A model generated the notes under the pieces. It was not told the origin of the DNA, made no database searches, and saw only the letters and a list, made by a program, of their open reading frames with translations. DNA of 64,000 nucleotides from positions 1 to 64,000 of the forward strand of contig NZ_JBMMGT010000011.1 of assembly GCF_049366555.1 (NCBI RefSeq), written 5' to 3'. This document shows positions 1 through 8,179 of the stretch, piece by piece. The stretch is from Avibacterium volantium_A. Its GTDB lineage: Bacteria > Pseudomonadota > Gammaproteobacteria > Enterobacterales > Pasteurellaceae. The translations under genes and the position numbers were made by a program. Each line of letters opens with the position of its first letter. Position 1 is the stretch's first letter.

Positions 1-382
1 GGGGGCAGATCAGAATATCACAAGGATTGGTAACCACAATGATAATTGCATTGGGTGTATGGCGTTCTAATTGACGAGCAATCTCCACGGTGATTTTCGC
101 ATTGATATGACCGATCTCTAAGCGATCTTGTCCCACTTTAATTTGTGCACCAGCAGTGATCACCACCACATCGCTATCACGGGTATCTTCATATTCACCG
201 GAAATAATTTTGGTGTTTTTGGCGAAGGTTAATGCGCTAGTATGGCTGAAATCTAACTGTTCGCCACGAGTACGCTCTTTGTTAAGATCCACCAAGACTA
301 CTTCTTGGCATTCACCCATAGTCAGAAGATAATTACAAATGCCTACGCCCACCGCGCCTGCACCGATAATGGATACTTTCAT
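1..382 (-). CDS. Lactate/malate dehydrogenase family, N-terminal part (cut by window edge)
   Basis: The first 127 codons of an NAD-dependent 2-hydroxyacid dehydrogenase are visible; the rest lies beyond base 1. The protein opens with the Rossmann nucleotide-binding motif GAGAVGVGICNYL, has the acidic residue that binds the NAD ribose in VVLVDLN, then VVVITAGAQIKVGQDR and the conserved NPCDIL motif. These are typical of the cytoplasmic LDH/MDH superfamily that interconverts 2-oxo and 2-hydroxy acids. The NPCDIL form leans towards L-lactate dehydrogenase rather than malate dehydrogenase, and a separate complete mdh lies at 60.9 kb. The ATG at 382-380 is preceded by an AGGA ribosome site. The catalytic His region is not visible, so the substrate is unproven. 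Confidence 0.8.
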   Translation of the reverse strand, partial: MKVSIIGAGAVGVGICNYLLTMGECQEVVLVDLNKERTRGEQLDFSHTSALTFAKNTKIISGEYEDTRDSDVVVITAGAQIKVGQDRLEIGHINAKITVEIARQLERHTPNAIIIVVTNPCDILICP

Positions 383-483
383 TGTGTTTTCCTGTATTTG
401 TTATAAGTTAAGTTGTTTTCAAAAGGGCGTTAATCTTACTTTATCTGTTTCCCTTGCTCAACGCCTGAATAGAAAGTGCGGTG

Positions 484-1365
484 TTATTTTGGCGAATTTT
501 TTGCTATTTCGCTCAAAAAATTAACAAATGTCCGCACCGTTGGCGCAAGCCCGCGATTTTTATAATAAATGGCATATAAAGGCACGCTTTCTACTTGCCA
601 ATCGGGTAATAATTTTTGCCAATGAGGTTGAATTAAGCCTGAAAGCTCAGGCAACAGGGCAATGCCGTAGCTATCTTCAACAAGCTGAGCCAACACTGAA
701 GCATCATTGGCTTGTAAGGCTTTTTTCCCTTGGATTAATTCCCGTTGATTGCCCTGCTTGAAAAGCCAATTTTTGCCATCACTTTTATGTAGCAAGCGGT
801 GGTTTTTCAGTTCTTGTGGCGTGTGCGGTGTGCCATTTTCTGCTAAATAATTGGGCGAAGCGTAAACGCCAGAAGCAATATCCAGCAAATGTTTGGCAAC
901 CACATCATCAAGCTCAAGCTCACCAATGCGTAAGGCAATATCTACACCTTCTTGCAATAAATTCGCACGGCGGTTTTCCATCGTGATATTCAGTTCAACA
1001 TCAGGGTGTTGTTGCAGATAGTACGATAAATGTGGTGTGAGCCAATAACGCAAAATTTCACTAGAAATGGAAAGACGTAGCAACCCACGAGGCGAGGCTA
1101 AACAATCTGCCACAGAATTCACCGCACTTTCTGCCGCTTCCACCGCAATTAAAGCGTGTTGATAAAAATGTTCACCCAGATCATTTAAACGTACCCCATT
1201 ACGATTGCGATCGAGCAGTTTGCTGCCTAGTTGGTTTTCTAATTCTGTCAAACGGCGGCTTAAGCGAGATTTTGGCACGTTTAGCTGTTCAGCCGCTTGA
1301 GTTAGGCTACCAGATTGGATCACGGTAACAAAAAAGCGCATATCATTGAGATTGATTTGTTGCAT
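484..1365 (-). CDS. LysR-type transcriptional regulator
   Basis: A 293-residue LysR family regulator. The N-terminal winged helix-turn-helix is clear (MRFFVTVIQSGSLTQAAEQL, then NVPKSRLSRRLTELENQLG), followed by the effector-binding domain (LRLSISSEILRYWLTPHLSY, DIALRIGELELDDVVAK). The frame can be extended seven codons upstream to a TTG, but the ATG at 1365 has an AAGG site about eight bases upstream and is preferred. The gene is transcribed away from the DUF896 and pirin genes, and a 20-bp dyad lies in the shared promoter region. In E. coli the LysR protein YhaJ is linked to the pirin YhaK, so control of the divergent pirin unit is a reasonable inference. The effector is unknown. Confidence 0.88.
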   Translation of the reverse strand: MQQINLNDMRFFVTVIQSGSLTQAAEQLNVPKSRLSRRLTELENQLGSKLLDRNRNGVRLNDLGEHFYQHALIAVEAAESAVNSVADCLASPRGLLRLSISSEILRYWLTPHLSYYLQQHPDVELNITMENRRANLLQEGVDIALRIGELELDDVVAKHLLDIASGVYASPNYLAENGTPHTPQELKNHRLLHKSDGKNWLFKQGNQRELIQGKKALQANDASVLAQLVEDSYGIALLPELSGLIQPHWQKLLPDWQVESVPLYAIYYKNRGLAPTVRTFVNFLSEIAKNSPK

Positions 1366-1395
1366 AAATAGAACCTTTTGTTTCAAATTTGACTA

Positions 1396-1415
1396 TTGTT
1401 CACTGTATAGAACAA
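1396..1415. promoter_or_regulatory. Dyad in the lysR/DUF896 divergent promoter, candidate LysR operator
   Basis: The sequence shows TTGTTC, eight bases, then GAACAA, a perfect six-base dyad that contains the T-N11-A pattern of LysR boxes. It sits 30 bases upstream of the regulator start and about 50 bases upstream of the DUF896 gene. A TATAAA at 1417-1422 could be the rightward -10 element, which would put the dyad over the -35 region. The function is inferred from position and symmetry only. Confidence 0.5.
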
Positions 1416-1463
1416 GTATAAACTACGCCACAAGAAATAAGCAAACAGTTTAGGAGAAAGAAA

Positions 1464-1703
1464 ATGCGTATTTTGGAATTAGATAGAATTAACGAATTAG
1501 CGCGTAAAGCAAAAGTTACCGCACTTTCTGAAGCTGAATTAAATGAGCGTAGTGCGTTGCGTCAGCGTTATTTAGCAGCAATCCGTGGACAATTAACCAA
1601 TATTTTATCCACCGTAAGCGTGGTCGATCCAGATGGCAATGATGTTACCCCAACGAAATTGCGTGAAGCACAACGTAGTGGAATGCAAGTTGCCACTTAT
1701 TAA
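1464..1703 (+). CDS. DUF896 (UPF0291, YnzC-like) small protein
   Basis: A 79-residue soluble, charged, helix-rich protein. The segment RINELARKAKVTALSEAELN followed by ERSALRQRYLAAIRGQL is the signature of the DUF896/UPF0291 family. Bacillus YnzC, a short helical-hairpin protein of unknown biochemical role, is the prototype. The length is normal for proteobacterial members. An AGGAG site stands nine bases ahead of the ATG. The pirin gene follows 69 bases later on the same strand, and the two may share the promoter divergent from the LysR gene. A uptake signal (ACCGCACTT) is embedded in the coding sequence. No function can be assigned beyond the family. Confidence 0.85.
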   Translation: MRILELDRINELARKAKVTALSEAELNERSALRQRYLAAIRGQLTNILSTVSVVDPDGNDVTPTKLREAQRSGMQVATY

Positions 1704-1772
1704 TGAACTAACCGCCCTGAATATTCAGGGCATCACAAAAAACAGAATTGATCAAATTTAGGAGAAAAAATT

Positions 1773-2642
1773 ATGCGTACAGTAAATCGAGTATATCAAG
1801 CACCACAACAACATTGGGTGGGCGATGGCTTTTATGTATCACCTTTATTTTCACATAGCCAACAGGATAAAGTAACTAGCCCGTTTTTAATGCTAGATTA
1901 CGCAATGCCAATGGAGTTTAAACCTCATAACGGCGCGCCAAGAGGCGTAGGTGCACATCCACACGCAGGATTTGAAACCGTCACAATCGCGTTGCAAGGT
2001 GAAGTGGAACACCGCGATAGCGATGGTAACGGCGGCGTAATTGGCTCAGGCGATGTACAATGGATGACCGCAGGAAATGGGATCGTACACCAAGAGTTCC
2101 ATAGCGAAAACTTCAGCCGTACAGGCGGAATGTTTGAAATGCTACAACTTTGGGTAAACTTGCCAGCGAAAGACAAAAACGCCCCAGCGGGTTATCAAAG
2201 CATTAAAGCGGCAGATATTCCAACTTATCACTTTGCGGATAATGCAGGAACAGCACGCATTATTGCAGGTGAACTGGACGGCGTAAAAGGCCCAGCTCGC
2301 ACCTTTACTGAGTTAAATATGTGGGAAATGGATATTAACGCAAACCACAGCGTCACCATTAACGTGCCAGAAACCCATCATTTAATGTTGGTGGCATTAC
2401 GCGGATCTGCCGTGATCAACGACAGCGATCGTGCGAATCCAACAGAATTGGTGATTTTCAACCACGAAAACGGCGAAGTAAAAATCACCGCAGGTGATGA
2501 AAACGTAAAAATGGTGCTACTCAGCGGCGTGCCAATTGATGAGCCAATTGCAGCCTACGGCCCGTTCGTAATGAACACCCGCGAAGAATTAATCGAAAAA
2601 TTCAACGCGTTTAACAAAGGTGAGTTTGGTGATATTCATTAA
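1773..2642 (+). CDS. Pirin family protein
   Basis: A 289-residue bicupin protein of the pirin family. The N-terminal cupin carries the metal-binding pattern (GAHPHAGFETVTIALQGEVE, then HRDSDG and MTAGNGIVHQE), giving the His-x-His, His and Glu ligands that bind Fe in pirins. The C-terminal pirin domain starts near residue 175. YhaK/YhhW-type pirins are cytoplasmic, and some oxidise quercetin or act as redox sensors; the substrate here is unknown. A GGAG site precedes the ATG. The stop codon is part of the 8-bp target duplication of the insertion sequence that follows immediately, so the protein is intact while its natural 3' region, including the terminator at 3383, is displaced by 713 bp. 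Confidence 0.92.
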   Translation: MRTVNRVYQAPQQHWVGDGFYVSPLFSHSQQDKVTSPFLMLDYAMPMEFKPHNGAPRGVGAHPHAGFETVTIALQGEVEHRDSDGNGGVIGSGDVQWMTAGNGIVHQEFHSENFSRTGGMFEMLQLWVNLPAKDKNAPAGYQSIKAADIPTYHFADNAGTARIIAGELDGVKGPARTFTELNMWEMDINANHSVTINVPETHHLMLVALRGSAVINDSDRANPTELVIFNHENGEVKITAGDENVKMVLLSGVPIDEPIAAYGPFVMNTREELIEKFNAFNKGEFGDIH

Positions 2643-3355
2643 GGGGCTGTATTAGATTAGCAGTTATGTTAGTCTATAAAAATGAAGATAACTCATTGTA
2701 AACTCAAGAAATCTATACAGAAAAAACTGCTCGAATTTTTTGTACTTGAAGTAACAGCCCGTTCAGCGGCAAATTTATTAGAAATTAACCCTAATTCAGC
2801 TGCCTTATTTTATCGCAAAATCAGGGAGGTGATTAGCTACCATTTAGCTCAATATGCCAATGAAATTTTTGCTGGTGAAATTGAACTAGATGAAAGTTAT
2901 TTTGGTGGTAAAAGAAAAGGAAAACGGGGGCGAGGCGCGAAGGGTAAAACAGCTGTTTTTGGTATGTTAAAGCGAGAAGGAAAAGTTTATACCGTTGTCG
3001 TTGAAAATACCAAGACAGATACCTTACTCCCTGTTATTAAAAGGAAAATTATGCCTGATAGCATTGTTTACACCGATTATTATCACAGTTACGACGTGCT
3101 AGATGTGAGCGAGTTTAAGCATTTCAGAATTAATCATTCAACCCATTTTGCCGAAGCCAAAAATCACATTAATGGGATCGAAAATTTCTGGAATCAAGCT
3201 AAAAGAGTGCTCAGAAAATATAACGGAATTGATAAAAAATCCTTTCCGTTATTCTTGAAAGAATGTGAATTTCGGTTTAACTTTGGGACACCAAAAGAAC
3301 AGCTAAAAATTCTGCGACTTTGGTGTGGAATTTAGGGCTTATCTAATACAGCCCC
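2643..3355 (+). mobile_element. IS1016-like insertion sequence (IS1595 family), intact
   Basis: A 713-bp element bounded by inverted repeats at 2643-2660 and 3338-3355. Both begin GGGGCTGTATTAGAT and differ at one base within 18. It is flanked by a perfect 8-bp direct repeat, TTCATTAA, at 2635-2642 and 3356-3363. Element size, terminal GGGGCTG and 8-bp duplication fit the IS1016 group described in Haemophilus. The transposase frame is open, so the element is probably active or only recently inserted. A decayed relative in the same orientation begins 198 bp downstream. Confidence 0.95.
2682..3335 (+). CDS. IS1016-type transposase (IS1595 family, ISXO2-like domain)
   Basis: A 217-residue DDE-type transposase filling nearly all of the insertion sequence. 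The first catalytic Asp lies in EIELDESYFGGKRKGKRGRG, the diagnostic motif of ISXO2-like transposases. The second lies in DSIVYTDYYHSYDVL. The third position is the HINGIENFWNQAKRVLRKYN segment, where IS1595 members carry Asn or Glu in a conserved H-NG-E-FW context. The N-terminal part is a short DNA-binding helix region without the zinc ribbon of longer IS1595 transposases, as is normal for the IS1016 subgroup. The ATG at 2682 lies 22 bases inside the left repeat; no strong ribosome site is seen, which is common for transposases. Confidence 0.93.
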   Translation: MKITHCKLKKSIQKKLLEFFVLEVTARSAANLLEINPNSAALFYRKIREVISYHLAQYANEIFAGEIELDESYFGGKRKGKRGRGAKGKTAVFGMLKREGKVYTVVVENTKTDTLLPVIKRKIMPDSIVYTDYYHSYDVLDVSEFKHFRINHSTHFAEAKNHINGIENFWNQAKRVLRKYNGIDKKSFPLFLKECEFRFNFGTPKEQLKILRLWCGI

Positions 3356-3382
3356 TTCATTAATGACCTATCTGTCTAGTTT

Positions 3383-3426
3383 AAAGGCTTGCCGCCATCG
3401 TATATGGCTGCAAGCCTTTCTGTTTT
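3383..3426 (+). terminator. Terminator originally downstream of the pirin gene
   Basis: The arms AAAGGCTTGC (3383-3392) and GCAAGCCTTT (3410-3419) form a perfect ten-base stem, followed by CTGTTTT. Before the insertion event this hairpin would have started about 28 bases after the pirin stop codon, so it is best read as the natural terminator of that unit, now shifted behind the insertion sequence. Confidence 0.75.
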
Positions 3427-3553
3427 ATAAACATTGCTATTTTAGTTTGGGTTGTTGTGTTGCATTAGGTAAAGTGTGGTTAGATGTGATGGTGTGCGAT
3501 AAGATAAATTTGACTATTGCTATAATAACCTAATTTTTAGATAAAAAAATTTG

Positions 3554-4120
3554 GGGGCTGTATTATTAGATTAACAGTGATGTTAGTCTGTGAAAATGAA
3601 GGCAGCTCATTGTTAAGTAAGGAAATTTATACATAAGAACTACTAGAGTTTTTGTGTTTGAAATTACAGCCCCTCTACGGCCAATTTACTAGAATTTAAC
3701 TCTCATTCTGCCACCTTGTCTTATCGCAAAATTAGAGAAGTAATCAGCTATTATCTAGTCAAGCTACTCATGAAGTTTTGTAGATTAAATTAAACTGGAA
3801 GGAGGTTTATGGGGAGAATAAAAGGAAAATTATGTCTGATAGTATTGTTTATGCTGACTATTATTACAGTTACGATATGCTAGATGTGAGCGAATTTAAG
3901 CGAATCATTTACCTCATTTCGTAGAAGCGAAAAATCACATTAATGGGATTGAATATTTCTGGAGTCAGGCTAAATGAGTGCTGAAAAAGTATAACAGCAT
4001 TGATAAGAAATCTTTTCCATTATTCGTGAAAGAATGTGCATTTCGGTTTAACTTTGGCATATCAAAAGTACAGCTCAAAACACTACAACTTTAGTGTGGA
4101 ATTTAGGGGTAATCTAATAC
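3554..4120 (+). mobile_element. Decayed IS1016-like element
   Basis: About 567 bp that align along their length with the intact element at 2643-3355. The left end reads GGGGCTGTATTATTAGATTA. The last recognisable bases are TAATCTAATAC, missing the terminal AGCCCC. Recognisable transposase fragments remain (SIVYADYYYSYDMLDVSEFK around 3840-3900 and a NHINGIEYFWSQAK-like segment around 3940), but stop codons and frame changes are frequent. Compared with the intact copy, roughly 150 bp are missing around the first catalytic Asp (near 3775-3825). No functional protein can be made. The right end lies 78 bp before the start of the nucleotidase gene and may supply part of its promoter region. Confidence 0.88.
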
Positions 4121-4197
4121 CTTCTTCTCTAAAAATAAGTGTTATACTACTAATCAAATATATCCACTACAATTCTGATGAGGTATTAGGAGGCATT

Positions 4198-5856
4198 ATG
4201 AAAAAAATTCTCACTGCTATACTTGCATTTTCTTCTATAAGTATTGCTGTGGCAAAAGAAGTTAATATCAAAATTTTAGGTACTTCAGATGTGCATGGTC
4301 GGGTTGTGCCTTGGAGCTATGGTGCGGATATTGCTGATCCTTCGGGTTCTTATGCCCAAATTTCCACTTATGTGAACGAGGTTCGTAAAAATAATCCTAA
4401 TGTTGTTCTAGTGGATATTGGTGATGCAATTCAAGATAATCAAGTGGAAGTATTCGCTAAAACGCCTGAACATTATAAAAATAATCCCATTCCTAAAATA
4501 CTTAATCAGATGAAATACGATATTTTCATTCTAGGAAATCACGAATTCAATTTTGGTATGACGGCACTAGATGAAATCCTAAAAGATATGCAAGCTCAAA
4601 AGCTAACAGCAAATTTTTACTATAAAGATGGTCGCCGTTATCTTAAGCCAACTACGATAATTGAAAAAGACGGAGTGAAAATTGGCGTGATTGGTTTGAC
4701 TACGCCAATGTCTGCCACTTTTGAGCTAGATACAGGCTATCTTGATCAAATGACCTTCACTTCTCCTATTGAAGAAACCAAAAAACAAATTCTCCAATTA
4801 AAGCAGAAAGGAGTTGATGCGATTGTGGTTTTGGCTCATATGGGAATTGAAAATGAAAATAATATTCCAGATACAGGTGTCGCTGATCTTGTCAATGCAG
4901 TAGATGGCATTGATGTGATTATCGCTGGACATATGCATAAAAATATTCCTAGTGTAACTATTAAAGATACATTGATCACGGAGCCGCATCGTTATGGTAC
5001 AGTGGTTTCAGAGGTAGATCTTACTTTTGACGTCGAAAATAGTCAGGTTAAACTGATAAATAAAACTGCAAAAACGGTTCCAGTAAAAGATCTACAAGCT
5101 GATGAAGAAATTATTAAAATTTATCAGCCTTATCATGATGAATTACGTCGTTTAAATAATGTGATTATAGGAAAAACAGAAAATACAATGGTACCCCAAG
5201 GTGAAAACCATGGTGTATCTTTTGCTTTTTCTCAAGATACGGGGCTGTCTTCTTTTATCCACGATGTAGAACAATATTATAGTCAGGCTGATGTTGTTTC
5301 CTTTGCCTTTGATCACCAGAATGTCCGCTTAGAAAAAGGGGACATTAAGAAAAAAGACATTATCTACAATTATCGTTATGCTGGCGGTGATGTTAGCGTT
5401 TATGAGATGACAGGAAAGCAACTCAAACAATATATGGAATGGTCTGCCGATTATTTTGATACCCTTGAACCTGGAGATAACACCTATCGTTACAACGCAA
5501 AACGCGCTAAATCCAAATATGTTACTTTTGATTTATTTGGTGGTGTAAGTTATCAAATTGATTTGCGTAATCCGCAAGGACATAAAATTGTAAACCTCTG
5601 TTTGGCTGATGGTCGTCCAGTTACTGATGATATGAAACTTAAAGTAGGAATGAATTCTTATCGTTTTGGACAATTAATTAAAAAAGGAGGCATTTTGGAT
5701 GGACAACAAATTCCATTACTATGGGAGTCTAAAGTCGCATTAGGACAGGAAAATGGCACAATTCAAAATATGATGATGAATTATATCCGCGAAGTTAAAA
5801 AAGGAAAAATTGAAGGTAAAAGCCATAATCGCTGGAAAATTATTGGGTTAGATTAA
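4198..5856 (+). CDS. Periplasmic 5'-nucleotidase / cyclic phosphodiesterase family metallophosphatase
   Basis: A 552-residue secreted enzyme of the UshA/CpdB/NadN superfamily. A signal peptide spans residues 1-19 (ends SIAVA). The two-metal phosphoesterase domain shows all its motifs: LGTSDVHG (D31, H33), DIGDAIQDN, LGNHEFNFG, VLAHMG and AGHMHKN. The C-terminal substrate-binding domain runs from about residue 320 and includes YVTFDLFGGVSYQIDL. Family members release nucleosides or cleave NAD and 2',3'-cyclic nucleotides outside the cell. The length is below the roughly 600 residues of H. influenzae NadN, so the exact substrate is open. The frame extends upstream into the decayed IS, but AGGAGG just before the ATG at 4198 and the signal peptide fix the start. 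A TATACT at 4143-4148 is a possible -10. The gene is AT-rich and follows mobile DNA, so acquisition by transfer is possible. Confidence 0.85.
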   Translation: MKKILTAILAFSSISIAVAKEVNIKILGTSDVHGRVVPWSYGADIADPSGSYAQISTYVNEVRKNNPNVVLVDIGDAIQDNQVEVFAKTPEHYKNNPIPKILNQMKYDIFILGNHEFNFGMTALDEILKDMQAQKLTANFYYKDGRRYLKPTTIIEKDGVKIGVIGLTTPMSATFELDTGYLDQMTFTSPIEETKKQILQLKQKGVDAIVVLAHMGIENENNIPDTGVADLVNAVDGIDVIIAGHMHKNIPSVTIKDTLITEPHRYGTVVSEVDLTFDVENSQVKLINKTAKTVPVKDLQADEEIIKIYQPYHDELRRLNNVIIGKTENTMVPQGENHGVSFAFSQDTGLSSFIHDVEQYYSQADVVSFAFDHQNVRLEKGDIKKKDIIYNYRYAGGDVSVYEMTGKQLKQYMEWSADYFDTLEPGDNTYRYNAKRAKSKYVTFDLFGGVSYQIDLRNPQGHKIVNLCLADGRPVTDDMKLKVGMNSYRFGQLIKKGGILDGQQIPLLWESKVALGQENGTIQNMMMNYIREVKKGKIEGKSHNRWKIIGLD

Positions 5857-5910
5857 AGTATAAATATTAAAGTGCGGTTAAAATTTTCAGAATTTTTTTG
5901 TGAAGATAAT

Positions 5911-5938
5911 AAACGGCGGTTAATTTTGACCGCCGTTT
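5911..5938. terminator. Bidirectional terminator between nucleotidase and aqpZ
   Basis: Arms AAACGGCGGT (5911-5920) and ACCGCCGTTT (5929-5938) form a ten-base stem with an eight-base AT-rich loop in the 96-bp gap between two convergent genes. A single uptake signal at 5870-5878 lies just upstream and is not part of the stem. Confidence 0.8.
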
Positions 5939-5952
5939 ATCATTTAAGTAAT

Positions 5953-6641
5953 TTACTCTTGTTCTAATAATGTACGGTAAATTACACCGCCGATAATTCC
6001 GCCTACGATAGGTGCAAGCCAAAATACCCATAATTGCTCAACAGCCCAAGTACCTTGGAATAAAGCTACAGCGGTAGAACGGGCAGGATTCACAGAGGTA
6101 TTAGACACAGGAATACAAACCAGATGAATAATTGTTAATGTTAAACCGATTGCGATTGGTGCAAAACCAGCTGAAGCACGTTTATCTGTCGCTCCGTGAA
6201 TAACAATTAAGAAAAATGCAGTCAATACGATTTCAGCAAGAATCACTGCCGTTAAAGAATAACCACCGGGAGAATGTTCCCCAAATCCATTTGAGGCAAA
6301 GCCACTTGCAGTAACATCAAATCCTGTTTTGCCTGATGCTATACCATAAAGCACAGCACCTGCGCAAAGCCCACCTACAACTTGAGCAATGATATAACCA
6401 AGAGCATCTTTCGCATGGAAACGTCCACCTGCTACTAAACCTAATGTTACCGAAGGATTAAAATGTCCGCCTGAAATATGCCCTACAGCAAATGCCATTG
6501 TTAATACAGTTAAACCAAATGCGAGGGCAACACCCGCAAAGCCAATCCCTAGTTCAGGAAATGCTGCGGCTAGTACCGCAGAGCCACAACCCCTAATACT
6601 AACCAAAATGTTCCGAAAAATTCAGCGAAAAGTTTTTTCAT
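5953..6641 (-). pseudogene. aqpZ: Aquaporin Z, frameshifted near the start
   Basis: A water-channel gene of the MIP family. The natural start is the ATG at 6641, with an AGGA site ahead of it, reading MKKLFAEFFGTFWLVL. After codon 16 the frame is lost at a run of four G on the coding strand (6590-6593); five G would restore GGCGSAVLAAAFPELG and the remaining channel. The rest is complete: six membrane segments, both Asn-Pro-Ala/Val-type boxes (HFNPSV, and SVNPARS) and the aromatic/Arg filter residue in NPARS. As given, the gene yields only a short peptide unless initiation occurs at an internal TTG near 6606. A sequencing error in the short G run is a real alternative. A TATAAT at 6669-6674 on the coding strand is a possible -10. 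The 227 bp upstream, to the next terminator, hold nothing else recognised. Confidence 0.8.
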
Positions 6642-6868
6642 TTTTTGAGTCCTATAAGTTAAATTAAATTATAAAATGTTCAGGTATATTGCCTAGCATT
6701 GGGTTAGTCATAAAGAAAAATAAAAGGTTGCGTAAACTTATGTAAAAGACAGGCTTACAATAAATTGAAATTTATTGACATATAATAATTTGTTTTACTA
6801 GATGATTTAAAAGAAAGAGTGCAGAAAACTTATCTATAAAGGTGCAGGAAAATTCGTTAGCAATAAAT

Positions 6869-6890
6869 AAGGGCTGTCAGGACAGCCCTT
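6869..6890 (-). terminator. Terminator downstream of nupC
   Basis: A ten-base perfect stem, AAGGGCTGTC (6869-6878) and GACAGCCCTT (6881-6890), starts 15 bases after the nupC stop codon. The side read by nupC transcription is followed by an AT-rich stretch; the other side by AATTTTTT, so the hairpin may work both ways. Confidence 0.75.
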
Positions 6891-6904
6891 AATTTTTTGA
6901 GTGA

Positions 6905-8155
6905 TTAACTCAATGCCGCACCACTGAGATCAATAAAGAATCCTGCGATAGTAGCGCTCATTAGGTTGGCTAGTGTGCCGGCGATGACGGCTTTTAAGCC
7001 TAGACGAGCGATGTCTGAGCGGCGGGTTGGCGCCATACTACCAATTCCGCCAATAAGTACGGCAATTGCGCTGAAGTTAGCGAAGCCACATAAGGCAAAA
7101 GTGATAATGGCTTTGGTTTTATCGCTAAGTTGTACTGCCGCGTCAGGTTGTAAATATTGGGCGAACTCTAAATAGCCCACAAATTCATTTACGGCTAATT
7201 TCATTCCGATCATTTGTCCTGCAATTTCAGCATCTTGCCAAGGCACGCCGATGATGAACGCGATAGGTTGGAATAAATAGCCGAGTAGGCTTTGTAAGGT
7301 GAGATCGCCATAGCCAAACCAGCCACCGATTCCGCCGATTAAGCCATTTAATAAGGCGATAGAGGCGATAAAGGCGATCAACATACCGCCCACATTGATG
7401 GCAAGTGTTACCCCTGACGCAGCACCATTGGCAAGCGCTTCAACGATATTATTTGGTTTTTCTGTTTTGACGTTTTCCTCTAAGGTATCACTGAATTTTT
7501 CTGTTTGTGGATACATCAATTTGGCGAATAATAATCCTGCGGGTGCTGCCATAAATGATGCTGCGATTAAGTAGGTGAGTGGTACTCCCATACCAGCATA
7601 GCCTGCTAATACAGAACCTGCGATGGAGGCCGTTCCACCTACCATTACAGTAAATAATTCAGATTCTGTCATTCGGCTAATAAAAGGTTTAACTACAAGT
7701 GGAGCTTCGGTTTGTCCAACAAAAATATTGGCAGCCGCCGACATTGATTCTGCCTTTGATGTGCCGAGTGCTTTTTGTAGGCCTCCACCGATAATTTTAA
7801 TTACCCGTTGCATTACGCCGATGTAATACAACACGGAAATTAAGGCTGAGAAAAAGACGATAATTGGTAGCACTTTGAAAGCAAAAATAAAGCCTACATT
7901 GCTTGGATCGGCAAGGTTTCCAAAAAGAAAGGCGATCCCTTCGTTACCATAATTAATTACTTTGCTCACGCCTTCAGCGGTGCTAAGCAGGGCATTTCTT
8001 CCCGCGGGTACATACAAAATCAGCGCAGCAAAGCCGATTTGAATGGCTAAGGCACCAAAAATAGTTCGGAAATTAATGGCTTTGCGGTTGTTGGAAAACA
8101 GCAAGCCAATGCCAAGCAGGACGAAAACCCCGACAATACTGATAATGAGATCCAT
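6905..8155 (-). CDS. nupC: NupC family concentrative nucleoside transporter
   Basis: A 416-residue inner-membrane protein of the CNT family, which imports nucleosides by cation symport. Three domains are visible in order: the N-terminal membrane helices (IISIVGVFVLLGIGLLF), the gate/core part with SMSAAANIFVGQTEAPLVVK, where the QTEAP motif contributes to nucleoside binding, and the C-terminal part with AGQMIGMKLAVNEFVGYLEF and FALCGFANFSAIAVLIGGIG. Length equals typical NupC-type proteins. The gene follows yjjW by 24 bases on the same strand, so it is the last gene of a yjjI-yjjW-nupC operon, suggesting that the glycyl radical enzyme and nucleoside uptake serve one pathway. The substrate range (purine or pyrimidine) cannot be told. 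Confidence 0.93.
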   Translation of the reverse strand: MDLIISIVGVFVLLGIGLLFSNNRKAINFRTIFGALAIQIGFAALILYVPAGRNALLSTAEGVSKVINYGNEGIAFLFGNLADPSNVGFIFAFKVLPIIVFFSALISVLYYIGVMQRVIKIIGGGLQKALGTSKAESMSAAANIFVGQTEAPLVVKPFISRMTESELFTVMVGGTASIAGSVLAGYAGMGVPLTYLIAASFMAAPAGLLFAKLMYPQTEKFSDTLEENVKTEKPNNIVEALANGAASGVTLAINVGGMLIAFIASIALLNGLIGGIGGWFGYGDLTLQSLLGYLFQPIAFIIGVPWQDAEIAGQMIGMKLAVNEFVGYLEFAQYLQPDAAVQLSDKTKAIITFALCGFANFSAIAVLIGGIGSMAPTRRSDIARLGLKAVIAGTLANLMSATIAGFFIDLSGAALS

Positions 8156-8179
8156 AGTTACGCTCCTTGATGAATGAAT

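Noticed and set aside
4036..4197. N-terminal extension of the nucleotidase into the decayed IS
   Set aside because: The extra 54 codons are IS-derived sequence without a ribosome site, while the ATG at 4198 has a strong one and starts a proper signal peptide.
6776..6787. Rightward promoter with TTGACA and TATAAT
   Set aside because: The two elements are directly adjacent without a 16-18-base spacer, and no rightward gene follows.
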